From: an uncultured Prevotella sp.
GTDB taxonomy: Bacteria > Bacteroidota > Bacteroidia > Bacteroidales > Bacteroidaceae
DNA: 10,901 nucleotides
Assembly: GCA_900768785.1 (NCBI GenBank)
Contig: CAAGEG010000137.1
Span: 1-10,901, forward strand
Direction: 5' to 3'
Each line of letters starts with the position of its first letter. Within the stretch, counting starts at the first letter, position 1. Under the pieces are notes generated by a model, which saw only the letters and a list, made by a program, of their open reading frames with translations, was not told the DNA's origin and did not search any database. Positions 1 to 7,133 of the stretch are shown piece by piece. Made by a program: the position numbers and the translations under genes.

Positions 1-354
1 CATGAATTTGAACGCCACGGCTGGACTGTCGAAGCAGTATATATCGGAAATCCTATGCGGCACGATGAGAAGTATCTGCTAATCAACCAAGGTTTTGCCG
101 GCAAGCAACGCCTGATGCCTTTCTTCAACCGTCAGAATAACGACGACCTTATCCTCGCCATTCAAGCAGCCGGCGTGAGCCGTGGCCGCAATGGTTTCCG
201 CAAGGACAAAGGCGGCGAAAAACTTGCCGAGTCGGAAGAAGACCTCCTCGAGCACCGCACCGACGGCACCGATGCCTTCGATACTCTCTACATCGGCTGC
301 GAGAAATTTCCATATCGCGACGCTTTCTCTATCAATGTTTCAGGGGTAATTTGA
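1..354 (+). CDS. Phage terminase large subunit-like protein, C-terminal fragment (cut by window start)
   Basis: The frame is open from base 1 to the TGA at 352-354, giving about 117 residues with no start in view; the ATG at 55 is probably internal. The visible part contains NRQNNDDLILAIQAAGV, then NGFRKDKGGEKLAES, and a closing TDGTDAFDTLYIGCEKFP. From memory this resembles the C-terminal nuclease half of terminase large subunits from Bacteroidales prophages, in which an Asp-rich C-terminal motif contributes to the metal site. This part of the terminase would cut concatemeric phage DNA during packaging. No portal, capsid or other phage gene follows; a structured repeat and a restriction system come next, so this is probably the edge of a prophage remnant. 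It is more GC-rich than the genes after 800. The family call rests on pattern memory only; another DNA-processing protein is possible. Confidence 0.5.
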   Translation, partial: HEFERHGWTVEAVYIGNPMRHDEKYLLINQGFAGKQRLMPFFNRQNNDDLILAIQAAGVSRGRNGFRKDKGGEKLAESEEDLLEHRTDGTDAFDTLYIGCEKFPYRDAFSINVSGVI

Positions 355-368
355 TACCAGTTTCTGTT

Positions 369-508
369 GGGCGATGCGTTGAATGATTTTGCCCTCGCAA
401 GCGCTGTGCTCCGGGCAGTTCCTTGCGGACATTCGAGAAAATCATTTCACCGCCGGGCTATCGTAAACGGAGCCTCGGTCTCCGCCATACGGCTTCTATC
501 CCTATCGC
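369..508 (+). repeat. Structured intergenic repeat, copy A (divergent, with nested insertion)
   Basis: The element opens with GGGCGAT (369-375) and closes with ATCGC (504-508). The other copies have GGGCGTT and AACGC, so both ends changed together and still pair. It contains CCGCCGGGCTATCGTAAA (450-467) and a hairpin CGGAG (468-472)/CTCCG (480-484), the counterpart of TCRAG/CTYGA in copies B-D. An extra segment near 382-447 is bounded by AATGATTTT and AAAATCATT, which form their own stem. It lies just 3' of the terminase-like gene, as the other copies lie 3' of their genes. Such imperfect palindromes are, from memory, common between genes in Bacteroidota; the function is unknown. Confidence 0.6.
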
Positions 509-510
509 AC

Positions 511-527
511 GGCAAAAAATTTTTGCC
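511..527 (+). terminator. Possible rho-independent terminator after the terminase-like gene
   Basis: GGCAAAAAATTTTTGCC is a near-perfect inverted repeat (GGCAAAA 511-517, TTTTGCC 521-527) followed by TAATTTTAAAATT. The stem is AT-rich and the T-run lies inside the hairpin, so termination is plausible but weak. It separates the terminase-like gene and repeat A from the promoter region of the restriction operon. Confidence 0.4.
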
Positions 528-581
528 TAATTTTAAAATTAAATAATAAAGGTGTGCTCGATTTTTGCCCATACCTTAGAC

Positions 582-608
582 TATCTTTGTAGTTGAATTT
601 GCAAAGGT
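582..608. promoter_or_regulatory. Paired, facing TAnnTTTG promoter-like motifs
   Basis: TATCTTTG (582-589, + strand) and CAAAGGTA (602-609, i.e. TACCTTTG on the - strand, beginning after G601) form an inverted pair around TAGTTGAATTTG. TAnnTTTG is the -7 element used by the Bacteroidota primary sigma factor. A TTTG lies upstream of the + copy at 564-567, but the spacing of 14 bp is shorter than the usual 19-21, so its promoter strength is doubtful. The pair may instead be a protein-binding site overlapping a promoter. Confidence 0.4.
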
Positions 609-657
609 ATGCTAAAAAACATACGATGCTCTTATACATTATATAGGAAAAAATTCG

Positions 658-665
658 TAACTTTG
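658..665 (+). promoter_or_regulatory. Probable -7 element of the restriction operon promoter
   Basis: TAACTTTG followed by CAATTCAAAG matches the Bacteroidota -7 consensus TAnnTTTG and faces the restriction genes. No clear TTTG -33 element lies 19-21 bp upstream; that stretch is AT-rich. Transcription from here would start near 670 and give a leader of roughly 145 bases before the ATG at 818, containing the palindrome at 719-732 and the stem-loop at 747-802. Confidence 0.5.
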
Positions 666-718
666 CAATTCAAAGCATTAAACTCTGAGAATGACCGAAA
701 TATAAGAAGAAAATATAA

Positions 719-732
719 CGGCAATATTGCCG
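719..732. promoter_or_regulatory. Perfect 14-bp palindrome, operator candidate
   Basis: CGGCAATATTGCCG is fully self-complementary. It lies about 55 bp after the likely promoter and about 85 bp before the restriction gene start. Restriction systems are often controlled by small DNA-binding controller proteins acting on such palindromes, but no controller gene is present in this window. In RNA it could also form a short hairpin. Confidence 0.4.
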
Positions 733-743
733 GTAACTTTTAA

Positions 744-803
744 GGAAAACTCCTTTGTAGTTGCACAAGGTTTGGTCGCCTTCAGATGCTACAAGGGAGT
801 TTC
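744..803 (+). promoter_or_regulatory. Structured 5' leader of the restriction operon
   Basis: AAACTCCTTTGTAG (747-760) pairs with CTACAAGGGAGTTT (789-802) over 14 positions, 13 Watson-Crick plus one G-U. Inside is a small hairpin AAGG (767-770)/CCTT (779-782). An alternative pairing is available: CCTT (752-755) with AAGG (767-770), which would break the outer stem. The outer stem ends 15 bases before the ATG at 818, so it could set translation or transcript stability. It is a candidate RNA switch or attenuator; I do not recognise it as a named riboswitch class, and no run of U follows the stem. Confidence 0.45.
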
Positions 804-817
804 TATTATTTTCTAAA

Positions 818-2881
818 ATGGCTAAAAAAAGTGCCCACAGTATTGAAGAACAAATAGAGGACTGGTGCAAGAATCAACTTGGCGCCGGAAATTACTATAC
901 TAAAACACAAACCATCAATGCTGAAATTACTGAAGCGTTAAGAAAAGCTCCGAGTAAAAAAGGTGGAGAGGGCCGAAATTTTCCGGATATTCAATGCCTT
1001 ATTGAATCTCCTGAGTTGGAACGCATACCTGTAATGATTGAGGTAAAAGGTTCTAAAGGAGATTTCATTAAGGCAGACGAAAATGGCAATATTATAAATG
1101 TAAATGCTAAAGGCGAACCCAACTACACCAATATTGCAAAATATGCCGTAAATGGTGCAATTCATTATGCCCGAGCTATTTTAGATTATGCTCCTTCTTA
1201 TGATGCTGTTATAGCAATTGGTGTTAATGGCTACAATAAAGTTGATGGATCAAGAACTTATGAAGTCGGTGTTTATTGGTTAAGTAAACACAATCTGTTC
1301 CTGCCTAAAAAAATTGGCGAATACACAGACCTTTCATTTTTATTGCAAGAACATCGAGCTTCGCTTTTTAATGCAATTTCAAAATTACAGTTATCAGAGT
1401 CTGAAATTGAATCTGAAAAGCTCAAACTTGAAGACCTTATAGAGAGAAACCTCAAGGAAATTAATCAACAACTTCAAGATGAGCATGATATTGTTGTTGG
1501 ATCACGAGTGAAACTTATTGCAGGTCTGGTAATGGCAGGTCTTGGAGTAAAAGACCTTGTAAGCCCGTTAAAAGTATCTGACCTCAGGGGAGAACTCGGT
1601 GAACACACAAATGACGGAGCAATAATTATGAGCAGGATTTCTGAATATCTTGAACATAAAAATTTGCCTCGTGAGAAAAGAGCCATAATAGTAAATGAGT
1701 TATCAAGCGTATTTAACAACGCATCTCTTTTCAAACCGGTCAATGGTGAAAGTAAATTACATACAATTTACGGAGAAGTCGCTTCAAAAATTATTCCGTT
1801 CTTGACTGGCGAACTCCATAACTTGGATTTCACAGGACGTATGTTTAACGTCCTCAATGCTTGGGTTGATGTACCGGACGGAGCCGAGAATGATGTTGTC
1901 CTTACACCTCGCTACGTCACCGAGCTTATGGCTAAGCTTTGTGAAGTCAATATGAATAGTTATGTTTGGGACTTCGCAACCGGTTCAGGTGGTTTCCTTA
2001 TTTCGGCAATGCACGAAATGATTGCTGATGCAAAAGCTAAAATCAAAAGCCCAGCTGAACTCGACAATAAAATTGCCCGAATAAAAATGGAACAACTTCT
2101 TGGAATTGAGAAGTTGTCTGAAATATATATGTTGGCTGTCTTAAATATGATACTTATGAAAGACGGTAGTGCCAACATTATTAAAGGCAATTCACTAACT
2201 GAATTTGAAGGTAACTACGAGCAGGGCACTCATCGAGGCAAAGAATTCCCTGCTAATGTATTTCTTCTTAATCCGCCTTATTCAGCAGAAGGCAAAGGTT
2301 TCATATTCGTGCATAAAGCCTTGTCAATGATGCACCATGGAGGAATGGCCGCCGTTCTTATTCAAGAAAATGCCGGCAGCGGTAACGGACTTCCTTACAC
2401 TAAGCAACTTCTCGAAAACAACACACTGTTAGCATCTATCCACATGAGTGATATTTTCTGTGGCAAGGCAAGTGTCCAAACGGCGATTTATGTTTTTAAG
2501 GTAGGTACTCCTCATTCGCTTCAATCGGTCGTGAAATTTATAGACTTTTCTAATGATGGCTATACACGCCAAAATAGGAAAAAGTCAAGTCAAAGTGTTA
2601 ATCTTCGTGACACAGACAACGCAAAAGAGCGATACGCCGAAGTAGTTACTCTTGTCAAATATGGACGAGGTGTTAATGATGTTAACCTCAATTATTTCAA
2701 AGATTCATATATTGAGGATTATATATCTCTTGACGGTAACGACTGGACCTATCAGCAACATATAAAAATTGACACGAGACCAACAATTGAAGATTTTGAG
2801 CTTGTAGTCAAAGATTACCTTGCTTGGCGTGTAAGTCAAGTTCTTAAAGCACATGGGGAGGACAGCCTGGGAAAAAATTAA
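818..2881 (+). CDS. BcgI-like type IIB restriction-modification subunit: nuclease fused to N6-adenine methyltransferase
   Basis: The predicted protein has 687 residues from the ATG at 818; a frame-open TTG at 761 is rejected because it lies inside a leader stem. The N-terminus carries a PD-(D/E)xK-type nuclease signature: P56-D57, then E75-V-K77 in IPVMIEVKGSKGD. The middle and C-terminal part is a gamma-class N6-adenine methyltransferase: helix motif LTPRYV (362-367), S-adenosylmethionine-binding motif DFATGSGGF (from D385) and catalytic NPPY (485-488). Nuclease and methylase in one chain followed by a separate specificity gene is the BcgI A/B plan. In that family a complex of A and B subunits methylates its bipartite target, or cuts on both sides of it. 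The gene is the first of the operon, and the next reading frame starts at its 3' end. The methyltransferase call is secure; the exact subtype is inferred. Confidence 0.88.
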   Translation: MAKKSAHSIEEQIEDWCKNQLGAGNYYTKTQTINAEITEALRKAPSKKGGEGRNFPDIQCLIESPELERIPVMIEVKGSKGDFIKADENGNIINVNAKGEPNYTNIAKYAVNGAIHYARAILDYAPSYDAVIAIGVNGYNKVDGSRTYEVGVYWLSKHNLFLPKKIGEYTDLSFLLQEHRASLFNAISKLQLSESEIESEKLKLEDLIERNLKEINQQLQDEHDIVVGSRVKLIAGLVMAGLGVKDLVSPLKVSDLRGELGEHTNDGAIIMSRISEYLEHKNLPREKRAIIVNELSSVFNNASLFKPVNGESKLHTIYGEVASKIIPFLTGELHNLDFTGRMFNVLNAWVDVPDGAENDVVLTPRYVTELMAKLCEVNMNSYVWDFATGSGGFLISAMHEMIADAKAKIKSPAELDNKIARIKMEQLLGIEKLSEIYMLAVLNMILMKDGSANIIKGNSLTEFEGNYEQGTHRGKEFPANVFLLNPPYSAEGKGFIFVHKALSMMHHGGMAAVLIQENAGSGNGLPYTKQLLENNTLLASIHMSDIFCGKASVQTAIYVFKVGTPHSLQSVVKFIDFSNDGYTRQNRKKSSQSVNLRDTDNAKERYAEVVTLVKYGRGVNDVNLNYFKDSYIEDYISLDGNDWTYQQHIKIDTRPTIEDFELVVKDYLAWRVSQVLKAHGEDSLGKN

Positions 2882-4017
2882 GCCCTCGGTCAGAAGTTAT
2901 CAATAACTTCATTAAGTCCGGGGGCTACTACAAAACTGTAAAAGCAGCCAAGCTTTTTAAAGTTAGTTCAAATCCACAATTAGATAAGGAGAATTTCACG
3001 TTCTCTAATAAATCATCATATCCTTATTTTACACGTACTGTTTTCAACAATGGTTTATTAGGTTATGTTGATTATTTAGACGAAAAACATTTAATCCCAG
3101 GCAATTCAATAGCTGTCGGAATGATGGGGATGAAATTTTTCTATCAGTCTCATGATTTTTATGCTGGTCAATTTACCAAGACTATTTTTCCACAATTTGA
3201 GCATTTTAATAAATACATAGCTCTGTGGTTCATAGCTTGGTTTAACAAATATTCTCCAATTCTATTAGGTGGACTTGTCAGAGACTTTGAGAATATTTTC
3301 AATAATATTGAAATCTCAGTTCCATTTATAAATAATGAGATTGCTTTTACGCATATTGAGGCTCGCGTACGCGAGCTCGAAGAGCAGCGCGTACGCGAGC
3401 TCGAAGCCTACCTCTCCGAGGCAGGCTTCGATGATTGCAAACTTACTGAATATGAATCAAAAGCTCTTTCTGATTATACCTATAAAGAGTTTTGTGAACA
3501 TCCTATTTATGATGGTGTATTCAAGGTAACGAACTCTCATAATATTCTAAAATCTGACATTATTCTGGGTAGCGGTACAACTCCTTATGTTACAGCAGGA
3601 GAAGGAGATAATTCCATAATGGGTTATATATCCTATAATAATGACATGATTGAACCTGGAAACTCCATTCTTATTGGGGGGAAAACAATGGTTGTTACAT
3701 ATCAACCAGACGATTTCTTCTCCAACGATAGCCATAATCTTCTCCTTTCTTTAAAAAGTAAAGAAAACGGGAACGAAAATGTCTATCTGTTTTTGGCAGC
3801 TGCTTTGAAAAAGTCTCTCGGACATAAATATCATTGGGGAGATTCTATATCAAAACAAAAAATAAAGTCAGATATAGTAAATCTTCCGATGAACGGTAAT
3901 GAAGTTGATTATCCATTTATGGATACCATTATTTCGGGTATAAAAAAACGTATAATTGCTAACCTAAAATCATTTATTGACAAAGAACATCAAGCATATC
4001 TTGAAGTTACAAAATGA
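2853..4017 (+). CDS. Restriction-modification specificity subunit with two target-recognition domains; 5' end needs a frameshift
   Basis: The coding frame runs open from 2848 to the TGA at 4015-4017, but its first ATG is at 3121, in the middle of recognition domain 1. Upstream residues clearly belong: YYKTVKAAKLFKVSSNPQL, then YPYFTRTVFNNGLLGYVDYL, matching the start of a type I/BcgI-B specificity domain. An ATG at 2853 lies in another frame (MGRTAWEK, stopping at 2904-2906) and would join this frame if the A6 run at 2872-2877 had five A. Alternatively the methylase ribosome shifts -1 at A AAA AAT and makes a fusion of about 1,066 residues. Domain 1 ends near 3345; a charged helical spacer with a duplicated RVRELE follows; domain 2 covers about 3470-4010 (YVTAGEGDNSIMGY, then LFLAAALKKSLGHKYHWGD). 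It would choose the DNA target for the complex. It may be a lesion, so activity is uncertain. Confidence 0.78.
2872..2926 (+). promoter_or_regulatory. Candidate -1 programmed frameshift signal at the methylase/specificity junction
   Basis: In the methylase frame the message reads GGA AAA AAT TAA; A AAA AAT (2872-2878) fits the X XXY YYZ slippery pattern and is followed at once by the stop. Downstream, AGCCCTCGG (2881-2889) pairs with CCGGGGGCT (2918-2926) over 9 bp with one G-U, enclosing a second hairpin GAAGTTA (2893-2899)-TCAA-TAACTTC (2904-2910). A -1 shift enters exactly the specificity-subunit frame. The gap from heptamer to stem is shorter than usual, so the lowest base pairs would have to open. 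The same hairpin could instead act as a partial terminator or slow translation. Confidence 0.45.
3364..3406 (+). repeat. Tandem repeat in the specificity-subunit central spacer
   Basis: The 19-bp sequence CGCGTACGCGAGCTCGAAG occurs at 3364-3382 and again at 3388-3406, a period of 24 bp or eight codons. It encodes a repeated RVRELE in the helical spacer between the two recognition domains. It is strikingly GC-rich inside an AT-rich gene. In type I systems such as EcoR124I, the number of short repeats at this position sets the distance between the two half-sites; loss or gain of a unit here could change specificity without breaking the frame. Confidence 0.85.
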
Positions 4018-4038
4018 TTTTCTGCACAAAGTATATCT

Positions 4039-4956
4039 ATGGAACTTGATACACTCAAACAAGAAACCAATCTTCGTAAGGCTTGGCCTAATGAAGCGAA
4101 AGACTTCACTCCTTGGCTCGCCGAACATTTAAGCTATGTTGGCGACATACTCGATATGGAGTTGGAACTTGTCGAGAAAGAGTCAAAAGTTGGTGGATAT
4201 TCCGCTGACATATTGGCAAAAGAAACCAATACAGATAATTACATCGTAATTGAAAATCAGTTAGAAGATTCAAACCACACTCATCTCGGACAACTGATTA
4301 CATACGCCGCTGGGAAAAAAGCTAAAGCTATCGTATGGGTCGTAAAAAAAGCTCGTGACGAACATCGCGAGGCCATCGAGTGGCTTAACGAAAATACCGA
4401 CCCTCAGCTCGCTTTTTATTTACTTGAAATAGAGCTGTGGCAAATAGGTTCATCCAAATTGGCTCCAAAATTTAATATTGTGGAACGACCAAATGAATGG
4501 GCGAAGACAATAAAACCAACTGCCGATGCTTCCGATACTCAGGTTTTGCAACTGGAGTTTTGGCAAGCATTTAACGACCATGCAGCCAAAACGACATTTA
4601 CAAAGTCTTTCAGACTTCGCTCTGCTAAATCTCAAAATTGGTACGACTTCGCAGTCGGTGACAGCCGTTTCCATATTTGCTTAGAAGCAAAGAAGCAGAA
4701 AAACGAGGCAACCGTCGGAATATACATTCCTGACGATAAGCAACTTTATAATGATTTTCTTAAACACAAAGCAGAAATCGCCGTTGCGCTTGGAGTCTCA
4801 GAAAGAGACATCGAGTGGAAAGATGCATCGAAAGCCACCCGCTTCTATTTGAAGAAATCTTTTGACATGACCGATTCCGCTCAATGGCCTTCAGTTTTCA
4901 AATGGTATATTAGCAATTGCCAATCCATCAAATCTCTCATCCCAACAATAATTTAA
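4039..4956 (+). CDS. DUF4268-like protein with PD-(D/E)xK nuclease-like N-terminus
   Basis: The 305-residue protein starts at the ATG 21 bases after the specificity gene, with no Shine-Dalgarno motif, as is usual in this phylum. Residues about 45-100 hold a restriction-endonuclease-like core: YSAD (D57), then VIENQ (E72, Q74) and HLGQLITYAAG (about 82-92). The E-x-Q form in place of E-x-K is typical, from memory, of DUF4268 proteins and their relatives. The C-terminal half (about 170-300) has FWQAFNDHA and later VGIYIPDD, which fit the DUF4268 domain. No transmembrane segment or signal peptide is visible, so it should be cytoplasmic. Placement directly after the methylase and specificity genes suggests an accessory restriction or defence nuclease in the same operon. 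Family is fairly confident; catalytic activity is inferred and unproven. Confidence 0.75.
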   Translation: MELDTLKQETNLRKAWPNEAKDFTPWLAEHLSYVGDILDMELELVEKESKVGGYSADILAKETNTDNYIVIENQLEDSNHTHLGQLITYAAGKKAKAIVWVVKKARDEHREAIEWLNENTDPQLAFYLLEIELWQIGSSKLAPKFNIVERPNEWAKTIKPTADASDTQVLQLEFWQAFNDHAAKTTFTKSFRLRSAKSQNWYDFAVGDSRFHICLEAKKQKNEATVGIYIPDDKQLYNDFLKHKAEIAVALGVSERDIEWKDASKATRFYLKKSFDMTDSAQWPSVFKWYISNCQSIKSLIPTII

Positions 4957-4966
4957 TTTACAGAGC

Positions 4967-7132
4967 ATGAAAATGAAAATTAAATCTATATATCTTGCAA
5001 TAGCCACTGTTGTAGCATTAGTATTGCCGAGCTGTTCAAGCGATGAACCAGGCAGCGGCATCGAACCTAATCCAACTAAATACAAACTCGCAGGTCGAGT
5101 TGAAAAAGGCCCATTTGTGCAAGGCTCTACTGTCAGCGTTCAACCGCTTAATGGAGCGCTTTCGCCTGTTGGCTCAATCTTCAATGGCGAAATCACCGAT
5201 AACGCCGGCTCTTTCGACATAGGCCAGGTTGAACTTGACTATTCTTTCGCGCGTCTGACTGCCTCGGGCTACTTCTTTAATGAAGTGTCCGGCTCGTTGT
5301 CAAGCGGAACAATAACGCTTAACAGCATTGTTGACCTTGCAAATAAAACTTCGGTCAACGTCAATCTGCTCACTCACCTTAAGGCACAGCGCATACAGAA
5401 GCTCGTCGGCTCTGGTAAATCCTTCGCCGAAGCTGATGCACAGGCTCAGCTCGAAGTCCTAACTCAGTTCGGACTTCAACGCTTCAAAAACACAGACTTC
5501 TCTGCCGCCACCATTGCAGATGGCTCAGACGGGGCCGGTGCTATTATTGCTATTTCATCTTTGCTTTTGAACAACCGTTCAGAAGCAGAGTTTACCGAAT
5601 ATCTTTCTGTTTTAAGTTCGCAACTTGCCAACAATGGTAAGTTCGATGACAACATTAAAACACAAATCTATGAAAATTCGTGGAGTTTGAAATCTTCACT
5701 TGAGAATATTGCTGACAATATTATCTCACGTTATAATGAACTCGGACGAACTGTTACAGTTCCCGACCTTCGTTTTTTCTTTGACTGGAATAACGACGGC
5801 ATCGCCGGCAATGAATCCATCGAAAATCCACAAGTTTCACTTTCGCAAACTGAACTCCATTTCGACAAAAACGGCGGCACAGCTGAAATTACTGTTTCCG
5901 CAAATCTTCCCTTAACTCTCGAACTTCCGAAAGACCCTAACGAACCCGATAACCCCAGCGTTATAGGCCCAGGTGATATTTTCGGCGACGGATTTTATGC
6001 AAATATAGGCAATCCTATACACTGCGAAACTACTTATGCTGATGGGAAACTAACAATTAAAGTAGCTAAGTCGGAACGTAAAAACACACAAAAAGCAGAG
6101 ATTTATCTCTATGATTATATGGGGCAAGTACAAGGTAACGTAACTGTTACACTTGATGGTGACCCAACAGTCAAGACTACTTTGAGCGAAACTGGTAAGA
6201 AAGTTGTAGATGAAACCTTCAAACTATTTACAAAAGCCATATCGTGGTCATACTATATTGAACGCGGTTATACCGGCATGTACGATTTTCATGGCGTGAA
6301 AGCTCCGCTTTCTCCATCCGACTCCTATAATAGCAAAGCATATAGCAGCTCATATCATGCCATAGCAACGATTAATCAGTTCATTTCTGCATTAAATTCT
6401 AATGGCGAGTATTTGGACGCTCTTCCATATTTCCAATTACTCCGAGCCATTATATTTACAGATATGGCAGACAAATGGGGCAATATCGGTTATGATTACA
6501 GTAGAGGCGATTACGTAATTCCTCAGGCTACGCAAAGAGAAGTTTTGCGATACGCAGAATTGCAGCTTGACGAAATTTCATATGCTTTTGCTGATACTAA
6601 AGCAGTAGGTACAATTAATAACCCGCAAGCTGCTTTCGATATGCCAAAAGACGTTTGGCGTATCGCAAAAGCCAATGTATATCTACAACTCGAAGATTAC
6701 AATAGCGCTGCATCACTTCTTCAAATAGTGATTGACGGACACCGCTATTCGCTAAATGCTGGGAACGACTATACACAAAGCAGTAGCTCTATACTATTGT
6801 TCGCTGTGCCTAATGAAGTTGTCAATGGACACACATTAGGTTTCTACACCTATTCTGATGTGCTGTTGGCTCGAGCTGAGTGCTATTTGCACTCTGGAGA
6901 CTCCGCTAATGCCAAGAAACTTGTAAACCAAGTAGCTTCAGCAAAAGGCATCACTGTATCCGATAACGTAACTACTGCGATTGAAACCCTGCGTAAAGAG
7001 CTATATACTCCGCGCTATTTCGCCTTCCAAAAGCGTAATAGCCTCGGCGGATATGCTGAATATCAAAAGCTCTGGCCTATTCCGTCTCAAGAAATAGCAC
7101 TTTCGGGCTGGCGCCAAAACCCCGGCTACTAA
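4967..7132 (+). CDS. SusD/RagB-like lipoprotein with BACON-like domain
   Basis: The 721-residue protein begins 10 bases after the DUF4268-like gene. It has a lipoprotein signal: positive start, hydrophobic core, and lipobox LPSC with Cys23, followed by SSDEP, an acidic stretch that in Bacteroidota favours export to the outer surface. Residues about 38-165 form a domain beginning LAGRVEKGPFVQGSTVSV, which I know only as a lipoprotein module. A calcium-loop-like DWNNDG starts at D273, and PQVSLSQTELHFDKNGGTAE (from about 288) resembles a BACON domain. The C-terminal third (about 402-721) has SusD features: YHAIATINQF, VYLQLEDYNSAASLL, LLARAECYLHSGD and the closing WPIPSQEI..WRQNPGY. SusD proteins cap SusC-type outer-membrane importers and bind nutrients, but no susC gene is present here. 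Its place in a restriction operon is odd. SusD membership is solid; ligand unknown. Confidence 0.82.
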   Translation: MKMKIKSIYLAIATVVALVLPSCSSDEPGSGIEPNPTKYKLAGRVEKGPFVQGSTVSVQPLNGALSPVGSIFNGEITDNAGSFDIGQVELDYSFARLTASGYFFNEVSGSLSSGTITLNSIVDLANKTSVNVNLLTHLKAQRIQKLVGSGKSFAEADAQAQLEVLTQFGLQRFKNTDFSAATIADGSDGAGAIIAISSLLLNNRSEAEFTEYLSVLSSQLANNGKFDDNIKTQIYENSWSLKSSLENIADNIISRYNELGRTVTVPDLRFFFDWNNDGIAGNESIENPQVSLSQTELHFDKNGGTAEITVSANLPLTLELPKDPNEPDNPSVIGPGDIFGDGFYANIGNPIHCETTYADGKLTIKVAKSERKNTQKAEIYLYDYMGQVQGNVTVTLDGDPTVKTTLSETGKKVVDETFKLFTKAISWSYYIERGYTGMYDFHGVKAPLSPSDSYNSKAYSSSYHAIATINQFISALNSNGEYLDALPYFQLLRAIIFTDMADKWGNIGYDYSRGDYVIPQATQREVLRYAELQLDEISYAFADTKAVGTINNPQAAFDMPKDVWRIAKANVYLQLEDYNSAASLLQIVIDGHRYSLNAGNDYTQSSSSILLFAVPNEVVNGHTLGFYTYSDVLLARAECYLHSGDSANAKKLVNQVASAKGITVSDNVTTAIETLRKELYTPRYFAFQKRNSLGGYAEYQKLWPIPSQEIALSGWRQNPGY

Positions 7133-7133
7133 C

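Noticed and set aside
761..817. TTG start for the methylase subunit
   Set aside because: The 19 extra residues come from the leader stem-loop region, and the ATG at 818 gives MAKKSAHSIEEQ directly after an A/T-rich Bacteroidota-style upstream.
2881..2926. Intrinsic terminator between methylase and specificity genes
   Set aside because: The stem is strong but is followed by ACTACAAAACT, not a T-run, and the downstream frame continues to encode recognition-domain sequence; partial attenuation remains possible.
3121..3123. ATG 3121 as the natural start of the specificity subunit
   Set aside because: It would delete the first half of recognition domain 1, whose conserved sequence is readable in the same frame back to about 2890.
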